This document shows, piece by piece, positions 6,871-11,303 of a stretch of DNA of 11,303 bases. The stretch spans positions 1 to 11,303 of the forward strand of contig JAKMFM010000051.1 in the NCBI GenBank assembly GCA_022425445.1, read 5' to 3'. Source of the stretch: Planktomarina sp. (GTDB lineage: Bacteria > Pseudomonadota > Alphaproteobacteria > Rhodobacterales > Rhodobacteraceae). The position numbers and the translations under genes are program-made. Under the pieces are notes generated by a model that saw only the letters and a list, made by a program, of their open reading frames with translations, made no database searches and was not told where the DNA came from. Numbering within the stretch: position 1 is the first letter of the stretch; each line of letters opens with the position of its first letter.

Positions 6871-7587
6871 ATGGCTGATGACAAATTGATTATGGCGATG
6901 GATATGCCAAATGCCATTGAAGCCCTGAAGATGGCCGAGCATCTCGGGGATGCGGTCAACTTCTACAAAATCGGCCTCGGCATGCTGACTGGCGGCGGTT
7001 TGGCACTGGCCAATGAGCTCAAAGCGGAAATGGGCAAGCGTATTTTTCTTGATATGAAATTGTTCGACATCGGCGCCACCGTTGAACATGCCGTGCGCGG
7101 TATCGCGCAATTTGATCTCGATTTTCTCACCGTCCACGGCGACCCCTACGTTGTGCGCGCTGCGAAAGAGGGTGCGGCTGGCAAGGATATGAAAATTTTA
7201 GCCGTGACGATCTTGACGTCACTGGATCGCGCCGATCTCGATGATGCGCTTATCAAGCCCGGAGATATTTCCGATTTGGTATTAGATCGCGCGGGCAAAG
7301 CCTTTGACGCCGGCGCGGATGGCGTGATTGCGAGTCCGCAGGAGGCCGCCATCATTCGCGCACTTCCAGAGGCCACAGGCAAGTTGATCGTCACCCCCGG
7401 CGTGCGCCCCACAGGGGCCGACTTGGGCGATCAAAAGCGCGTCGCCACACCGGCGCAGGCCATTGCCAATGGTGCAGATCATGTGGTCGTGGGCCGGCCA
7501 ATTTGGACCGCCCCTTCCCCTCGCGACGCAGCGCTGGCTATTCTGGCCGAACTGGCCAGCCCGCAAGCACTAAGCCCGAATTCCTAA
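6871..7587 (+). CDS. pyrF: Orotidine 5'-phosphate decarboxylase
   Basis: This 238-aa TIM-barrel enzyme catalyses OMP to UMP plus CO2, the last step of de novo UMP synthesis in the cytoplasm. Visible family residues are D11 in the first strand, the catalytic DMKLFDIGATV block (D61, K63, D66), TPGVRP (175-180), DQKRVATP (187-194) and VVVGRPI (205-211, phosphate-binding R209). These place it in the bacterial group-1 OMPDC family with normal length. The ATG at 6871 has GGAGG at good spacing; a TTG at 6859 lies before that site and is unlikely. The gene diverges from clpB, and its stop overlaps that of the convergent nfeD-like gene by 4 bp. It is not in an operon with other pyr genes here. Confidence 0.97.
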   Translation: MADDKLIMAMDMPNAIEALKMAEHLGDAVNFYKIGLGMLTGGGLALANELKAEMGKRIFLDMKLFDIGATVEHAVRGIAQFDLDFLTVHGDPYVVRAAKEGAAGKDMKILAVTILTSLDRADLDDALIKPGDISDLVLDRAGKAFDAGADGVIASPQEAAIIRALPEATGKLIVTPGVRPTGADLGDQKRVATPAQAIANGADHVVVGRPIWTAPSPRDAALAILAELASPQALSPNS

Positions 7588-7865
7588 TCGTTAATGTCGC
7601 TGTCAAAGGTTTTGACCTGCCCTTTGGGCAGTGAAAATACTCTGCGTAGGATCAAAGTGGCGACAAGCGAGGTGACCGCGAAAAGCAGCAAAGACGCGGG
7701 CGCGCCGATAACGTCTGCGCCGCCCAAAAGCATCATCAGCGCGACGCAGGCAGCACCGATGGTCATGCCCAAAAATACAAAGGCCGGAACGATGATTTCT
7801 AAAAAGGCAAGGGCCAGGGCTAAAATCGCCCAAGCCCACCAAGTGGCATGGAGTGTAAGAAGCAT
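7584..7865 (-). CDS. Short NfeD-like membrane protein
   Basis: This 93-aa inner-membrane protein has three likely helices (about 10-28, 31-50, 57-75) and a polar tail with the motif GQVKTFDSDIND. It resembles the membrane part of NfeD proteins, which pair with SPFH proteins, but lacks the soluble C-terminal OB-fold domain of about 60 residues found in standard short NfeD. Its ATG overlaps the SPFH stop by one base (TGATG), indicating translational coupling. A GTG at 7868 would add one residue and is nearly as plausible, given AAAGGG upstream. The downstream position after an SPFH gene supports the assignment. Its exact role is unknown; a partner in membrane microdomain organisation or protease control is inferred. 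Confidence 0.82.
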   Translation of the reverse strand: MLLTLHATWWAWAILALALAFLEIIVPAFVFLGMTIGAACVALMMLLGGADVIGAPASLLLFAVTSLVATLILRRVFSLPKGQVKTFDSDIND

Positions 7866-8755
7866 CACTTCGACCCTTTCAGCATTTTGAAAGCATCCGC
7901 AAATGCGTCCATCGCATTGGAGGGCACCAAAATGGTTTGCTTGCCCTCGCCACCACCTAAGGCGGTCAAGGCGTCAACCTGTTTGAGCGCCACCTGATAT
8001 TGCGCCGCTTCAATGCCATTCTTGGCAATCGCGCGGGCAACAACGCCAGTGGCATAGGCTTCCGCATCCGCTTGCACACGGCGCGCTTTGGCTGCTTGCT
8101 CAGCTGAATAAAGCTCGGCATCTGCATTGAGCTCAACCGCGCGCTTGCGCCCTTCCGCCTCAGTGACCTGGGCCCGGCGCGCGCGCTCTGCGTTAAGCTG
8201 TTGCAGCATCGCCTCTTGGGTCGCTCGGTCCAAATTTACATCCAACAATTCCGCGCGCGTCACCTCGACGCCCCAATCATCCACCGCCACTTCAATTGCG
8301 GTCTTGATGGCAACGATCAATTCAGAGCGGTTCGATTGCACTTCATCAAGCTCCATTTGGCCAATCTCTGCTCGCACGATCCCTGCAACTGTGGTTGAGA
8401 TCGCGGCGTCTATATCGCGGATCCGATAGACTGTTTTGGCCGGCTCAGTGATACGATAAAAAACAGATGTATCCACTTTCACCAACACGTTGTCACTGGT
8501 GATGGCATCTTGGCTATTGGTTGGCAATTGCCGCTCAAGAACTGAAACCCGATGCCGCACCCGGTCGAGGAACGGCACAATGAAATTGAGCCCAGGGCCC
8601 AAAACCGACTTGAGACGGCCGAAACGCTCCACCACAAACTTCTCAGATTGCGGCACGACGCGCACACCTTTGAACAGGATGAGCAGAATAATAATAGCCA
8701 AGGCGATTAAAAAGCTATTTTGCCCGAGCTGACTTAAAGTCGCTTCAAAATTCAT
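7865..8755 (-). CDS. SPFH domain (stomatin/prohibitin, QmcA-like) membrane protein
   Basis: This 296-aa protein has an N-terminal membrane anchor (about 14-29), an SPFH/Band-7 domain (about 30-190) with the usual VPQSEKFVVERFGR and GPGLNFIVPFLDRV blocks, an alanine/glutamate-rich coiled coil (about 180-250, AEGRKRA...QAAKARRVQADAEA), and a C-terminal hydrophobic patch with QTILVP. Such proteins form large oligomeric cages in the inner membrane and are linked to FtsH-type quality control and lipid microdomains. Length and motifs fit bacterial QmcA-like stomatins. AAGGAG lies 7 nt upstream of the ATG. It is co-transcribed and translationally coupled with the downstream nfeD-like gene. Confidence 0.94.
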   Translation of the reverse strand: MNFEATLSQLGQNSFLIALAIIILLILFKGVRVVPQSEKFVVERFGRLKSVLGPGLNFIVPFLDRVRHRVSVLERQLPTNSQDAITSDNVLVKVDTSVFYRITEPAKTVYRIRDIDAAISTTVAGIVRAEIGQMELDEVQSNRSELIVAIKTAIEVAVDDWGVEVTRAELLDVNLDRATQEAMLQQLNAERARRAQVTEAEGRKRAVELNADAELYSAEQAAKARRVQADAEAYATGVVARAIAKNGIEAAQYQVALKQVDALTALGGGEGKQTILVPSNAMDAFADAFKMLKGSK

Positions 8756-8778
8756 AAATTTTCTCCTTATTCTTGAGC

Positions 8779-8790
8779 CCCTATATAGGG
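8779..8790. repeat. Perfect palindrome CCCTATATAGGG in the SPFH/dinB divergent spacer
   Basis: This 12-bp perfect palindrome lies about 24 bp before the SPFH start and 87 bp before dinB. Its TATATA core could act as the SPFH -10 element on the minus strand, though no good -35 lies 17 nt further up. It abuts a second palindrome. It could be an operator site. Confidence 0.5.
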
Positions 8791-8806
8791 CATTTTTGCA
8801 AAAATG
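8791..8806. repeat. Perfect 16-bp palindrome CATTTTTGCAAAAATG
   Basis: This 16-bp perfect inverted repeat begins at the base after the CCCTATATAGGG palindrome. It lies in the divergent spacer and would overlap the -35 region of an SPFH promoter whose -10 is TATATA. A dimeric regulator site controlling the SPFH gene, dinB or both is the natural reading, but the regulator is unknown. It does not match the alphaproteobacterial LexA box (GTTC-N7-GTTC). Confidence 0.5.
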
Positions 8807-8876
8807 AAATCTCCTGTGCGGGCAGGATATAGCCTTGCGCGTGGACCCAGCCGCACGTCCGCGCTAGATTACGCCT

Positions 8877-10133
8877 ATGCCTGCATTTTGCCGCGACTGT
8901 TTGACCACCTTTGATTCTGCCCCGCGCCGGTGCACGGGCTGCGGACGGCCACGCATCACCTCCCACCCAGAGCTGTTCTCCCTCTCCATCGCCCATATGG
9001 ATTGTGATGCCTTCTATGCCTCTGTGGAAAAACGCGACAATCCAGACCTGGCCAGCAAACCCGTCATCATAGGTGGCGGGCGGCGCGGAGTGGTGAGCAC
9101 CGCTTGCTATGTAGCACGCGTGCGAGGTGTGAAATCTGCCATGCCTATGTTTCAGGCCCTAAAACTCTGCCCAGAAGCGGTGGTAGTGCGGCCGCGTATG
9201 GATGAATATGTGAAGGCCAGCGCAGCCATCCGCAAAATGATGCAAGAGCTGACCCCAGCCATCGAACCTTTGTCACTGGATGAAGCCTTCCTCGACATGA
9301 CCGGCACCACAGCGCTGCATGGAGCGCCGCCCGCAGTGATGTTGGCACGTTTGGTGAAACGTATGAAGGAGGACTTAGGCCTGACCGGTTCGATCGGTCT
9401 GTCGCATAATAAATTTCTCGCAAAAGTCGCCAGCGATCTCGACAAGCCAAGGGGATTTTCTGTCATTGGAAAGGCAGAAACACATCAGTTCCTTAGAGAC
9501 AAACCCATCGGTCTGATTTGGGGCGTGGGCTCTGTGGCACAGGGCGCATTGGGAAAGGCGGGCATCCGCACATTTGCCGATCTCTTGCGTTGGGAGCGGC
9601 AAGACCTGAGCGCGCGTTTCGGATCCATGGGTGATCGATTGTGGCATCTGGCCCGCGGCGAGGACCGACGGCGCGTCTCAGTCCATGCGCCTGTGAAAAG
9701 CATCTCAAATGAAACCACATTCTTTGAGGATACCTCAGACACAGATGTGCTAGATGGACATATTTGGCGCCTTGCAGAGAAGGTCAGCGACCGCGCAAAA
9801 GCACGGGATCTAGCGGGGCGAGTCGTGACGCTGAAACTCAAGCGCAAAGATCACAGCGCCTTGTCGCGCCGTGTATCCTTGAGAGATGCAACGCAAATCG
9901 CCGATCGGATCTATCGCACGGCGCGAGATTTGTTTGACCAATCTGGCCCGCAGGGCCCCTATCGCTTGATCGGAGTGGGCCTGTCAGATTTGGTCCGCGC
10001 GGCGCAAAGCGATTTGACCGAGGATCTTCTGGACCCCGATGCGAGCACCCGCGCCAGGGCAGAACGGGCGACAGATTCTATTCGGGAAAAATTCGGCAAA
10101 GATGCCATCAGAAAAGGACGGTCTTTGCGCTAG
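8877..10133 (+). CDS. dinB: DNA polymerase IV (Y-family) with N-terminal CxxC-CxxC module
   Basis: This 418-aa Y-family translesion polymerase copies past damaged template bases. Catalytic acids are D42 (HMDCDAFYASVE) and D135/E136 (SLDEAFLD); Y47 is the likely steric gate. Helix-hairpin-helix-like IWGVGSV (214-220) and the little-finger domain (about 270-375) follow. Before the polymerase core is an extra segment of about 30 residues with C5, C8, C19 and C22, a probable zinc-binding module. A possible clamp-binding motif is QSDL (377-380). No ribosome site is visible before the ATG, but the cysteine module supports this start. No LexA box was found upstream, so SOS control is not evident. 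It converges on the next gene with a 4-nt gap. Confidence 0.95.
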   Translation: MPAFCRDCLTTFDSAPRRCTGCGRPRITSHPELFSLSIAHMDCDAFYASVEKRDNPDLASKPVIIGGGRRGVVSTACYVARVRGVKSAMPMFQALKLCPEAVVVRPRMDEYVKASAAIRKMMQELTPAIEPLSLDEAFLDMTGTTALHGAPPAVMLARLVKRMKEDLGLTGSIGLSHNKFLAKVASDLDKPRGFSVIGKAETHQFLRDKPIGLIWGVGSVAQGALGKAGIRTFADLLRWERQDLSARFGSMGDRLWHLARGEDRRRVSVHAPVKSISNETTFFEDTSDTDVLDGHIWRLAEKVSDRAKARDLAGRVVTLKLKRKDHSALSRRVSLRDATQIADRIYRTARDLFDQSGPQGPYRLIGVGLSDLVRAAQSDLTEDLLDPDASTRARAERATDSIREKFGKDAIRKGRSLR

Positions 10134-10137
10134 GGCT

Positions 10138-10995
10138 TCACTGTGCGGCAAGCGCCTGCCCCGATTGCCCCAGTCTCGCGATATCCGCAATAACGCCGAC
10201 CAGACGCCGACGGACGGCATCGAACTCAGCGCTCGGCCGGATCCGCGCTTCATCCATATAAAGGCTGCGATCAATTTCGATCTGCACCGCATGTTGCCCC
10301 ATCTGCGGCTTGCCATAGCGCCGGCTGATGAAAGCGCCCGCAAAGGGTGTATTGCGCGCCACCCGAAATCCAGCCTCCACGAAAGCGCCTTGAATACATG
10401 CCATCAGCGTCTCATCTGCGGCCACCCCAAAGCGATCACCCAAAACGATCTGCGGCGCTGTGTCGTCAAGCGGCCCACGGCTGACAGCAGAATGGGGCAT
10501 AGAATGACAGTCAATCAATATAGCTTGACCAAACTGCGCCCGGTTTTGCTCCAAAAGCGCGGTCAACTGATGATGATAAGGCCACCAATAGCGATCGATG
10601 CGATCTTGCGCCTCCGCAAGGCTGATCTTGCCGCGATAAATCGGTGTGCCAATCGCCACGACCCGTGGCACCACCCCAAGACCTGAGGCAATCCGCGCAT
10701 TCACGCCCGGGCTTTTAACCCCCTCAATCACCGCAGGATCCAGCTCGTCGCAGCCGCGGTTGAGATCCACAAAAGCCCGCGGCGCATTGGCAACTAATAG
10801 CAGCGCACCAAACTGAACAGCAGACGCAAACAATTGATCGACAAAAGCATCTTCTGAGGCGCGAATCGCACGCGAATCAAGAACGGACCGCACCAAAAAG
10901 TCTGGCGCATAGTGGCGCCCCGAATGGGGCGCAGCAAAGACAACGCAGCTGCTACGTTGGACGGGCTCAAAAAGGGTGAACGGGGCATGTCGCAT
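10138..10995 (-). CDS. N-formylglutamate amidohydrolase family protein
   Basis: This 285-aa probable metal-dependent amidohydrolase of the N-formylglutamate deformylase family splits N-formylglutamate or a related formyl amide, typically in histidine or amino-acid breakdown. Visible blocks are APHSGRHY (22-29), SEDAFVD (47-53), FVDLNR (75-80), IDCHSMP (161-167) and GQHAVQIEIDRSLYMDE (233-249). Likely metal or catalytic residues are H24, D77, D162, H164, H235 and E240. No hut genes flank it, so the physiological substrate is open and hutG is not assigned. The ribosome site is weak (AGGG about 8 nt before the ATG). It converges with dinB, 4 nt between stops, with no terminator between them. Confidence 0.92.
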   Translation of the reverse strand: MRHAPFTLFEPVQRSSCVVFAAPHSGRHYAPDFLVRSVLDSRAIRASEDAFVDQLFASAVQFGALLLVANAPRAFVDLNRGCDELDPAVIEGVKSPGVNARIASGLGVVPRVVAIGTPIYRGKISLAEAQDRIDRYWWPYHHQLTALLEQNRAQFGQAILIDCHSMPHSAVSRGPLDDTAPQIVLGDRFGVAADETLMACIQGAFVEAGFRVARNTPFAGAFISRRYGKPQMGQHAVQIEIDRSLYMDEARIRPSAEFDAVRRRLVGVIADIARLGQSGQALAAQ

Positions 10996-11043
10996 GCGCG
11001 AACCCTAGCATAGAGCCCAGATTGGGGAAACATTTCCTATAAA

Positions 11044-11160
11044 ATTAGCCAAAATTACCATTGTCCCAGCAATTTCTCAGTTCAATTGCGATTTCAGCTT
11101 GAAGACTCGCCACCTGCTGCATATACGGCCGCTACCGACGCGCTTTTTGCGTCCTTTTTT
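11044..11160 (+). ncRNA. Candidate small RNA upstream of tRNA-Val
   Basis: This non-coding stretch of about 115 nt ends in a convincing plus-strand intrinsic terminator, although no plus-strand gene lies upstream within 900 bp. A -10-like TATAAA is at 11038-11043, without a clear -35. Internal folding includes GCAATT/AATTGC (11069-11074 with 11084-11089, 9-nt loop) and CAGC/GCTG (11095-11098 with 11115-11118). No ORF of note is present. It does not resemble SRP RNA or other families I can recall. The 5' end is a guess from the -10 box. Confidence 0.3.
11137..11160 (+). terminator. Intrinsic terminator before tRNA-Val
   Basis: GACGC (11137-11141) and GCGTC (11149-11153) form a 5-bp stem around a 7-nt loop, followed by C and six T (11155-11160). 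The U-tract is on the plus strand only, so it ends plus-strand transcription. Nothing annotated on that strand needs it except a possible small RNA. Confidence 0.6.
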
Positions 11161-11189
11161 GTGGGACGTGACGAAAACATCGGTTCAAC

Positions 11190-11264
11190 GGGCGCGTAGC
11201 TCAGCGGTAGAGCACTTCGTTGACATCGAAGGGGTCACTGGTTCGATCCCAGTCGTGCCCACCA
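11190..11264 (+). tRNA. tRNA-Val (anticodon GAC)
   Basis: The complete cloverleaf is visible. The acceptor stem GGGCGCG pairs with CGTGCCC (one G-U pair). The D-arm is GCTC/GAGC, the anticodon stem CTTCG/CGAAG with loop TTGACAT (anticodon GAC, 11222-11224), the T-arm ACTGG/CCAGT with TTCGATC loop, and the discriminator A is followed by encoded CCA. It reads the valine codons GUC and GUU. It starts 29 nt after the terminator above. Confidence 0.98.
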
Positions 11265-11274
11265 TTTTGTTTAC

Positions 11275-11299
11275 TTGGGCTACTCCGCGGCCCGGTTTT
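11275..11299 (+). terminator. Possible terminator of tRNA-Val
   Basis: TTGGGC (11275-11280) can pair with GCCCGG (11290-11295), including two G-U pairs, around a 9-nt loop, followed by TTTT. It lies 10 nt past the CCA end. The stem is modest and the window ends just after it. Confidence 0.35.
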
Positions 11300-11303
11300 G
11301 AAG

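Noticed and set aside
6715..7137. A 140-codon minus-strand frame over the start of pyrF
   Set aside because: It is antisense to the well-supported pyrF gene and crosses its promoter region; no family resemblance.
8756..8876. LexA (SOS) box upstream of dinB
   Set aside because: I looked for GTTC-N7-GTTC or its complement, the alphaproteobacterial LexA site, and did not find it in the spacer.
10039..10686. A 215-codon plus-strand reading frame antisense to the amidohydrolase gene
   Set aside because: It overlaps the end of dinB and the opposite gene, whose motifs are clear; its composition fits a shadow frame in GC-rich DNA.
1..11303. Mobile elements, CRISPR arrays, toxin-antitoxin or defence genes
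   Set aside because: No transposase, integrase, terminal inverted repeats, regularly spaced repeats or defence domains are visible; all long genes belong to housekeeping or stress families.

Overview
The window comes from an alphaproteobacterial chromosome, most likely a Rhodobacteraceae (roseobacter-type) bacterium of moderate GC content. The main evidence is the 5' end of a 16S rRNA gene with Rhodobacteraceae-like helices, plus a gene set typical of that family: MsrP/MsrQ, a DinB with an N-terminal CxxC...CxxC module, and a short NfeD-like protein whose tail resembles others I associate with this family. Genus-level placement cannot be made from the sequence alone. The content is core or housekeeping throughout. 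I see no insertion sequence, integrase, phage gene, CRISPR array or frameshifted gene.

Layout. Bases 1-207 are the first part of a 16S rRNA gene on the minus strand, running off the left edge. Bases 208-800 hold no convincing gene: they contain the rRNA leader and promoter region, several small inverted repeats and the tail of the msr transcript. Next come msrQ (801-1436) and msrP (1521-2423), both minus, forming a periplasmic methionine sulfoxide repair pair. An SDR oxidoreductase (2573-3328, plus) diverges from msrP and overlaps the end of a HAD-family phosphatase (3305-3973, minus). A GC-rich hairpin separates that phosphatase from the disaggregase gene clpB (4038-6647, minus). A 223-bp divergent spacer with a heat-shock-like promoter candidate and an operator-like palindrome leads to pyrF (6871-7587, plus). 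pyrF converges, with overlapping stops, on a translationally coupled SPFH-nfeD pair (8755 down to 7584, minus). A second divergent spacer carries two abutting perfect palindromes and leads to dinB (8877-10133, plus), which converges on an N-formylglutamate amidohydrolase family gene (10138-10995, minus). The right end holds a possible orphan small RNA closed by an intrinsic terminator (about 11044-11160) and a complete tRNA-Val(GAC) gene (11190-11264).

Functional themes. Several genes concern stress and quality control: MsrPQ repairs oxidised envelope proteins, ClpB disaggregates proteins, SPFH/NfeD organises membrane microdomains, and DinB bypasses DNA lesions. They sit beside pyrimidine synthesis (pyrF) and translation genes. 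They do not form one operon, and the proximity may be incidental. The layout is very compact: three convergent pairs overlap or lie 4 nt apart, leaving no room for separate terminators.

I did not find a clearly new biological system. The items most worth a second look are the orphan RNA-like segment before tRNA-Val, the double palindrome upstream of dinB and the SPFH gene, the zinc-finger-like module on DinB, and the palindrome upstream of pyrF.
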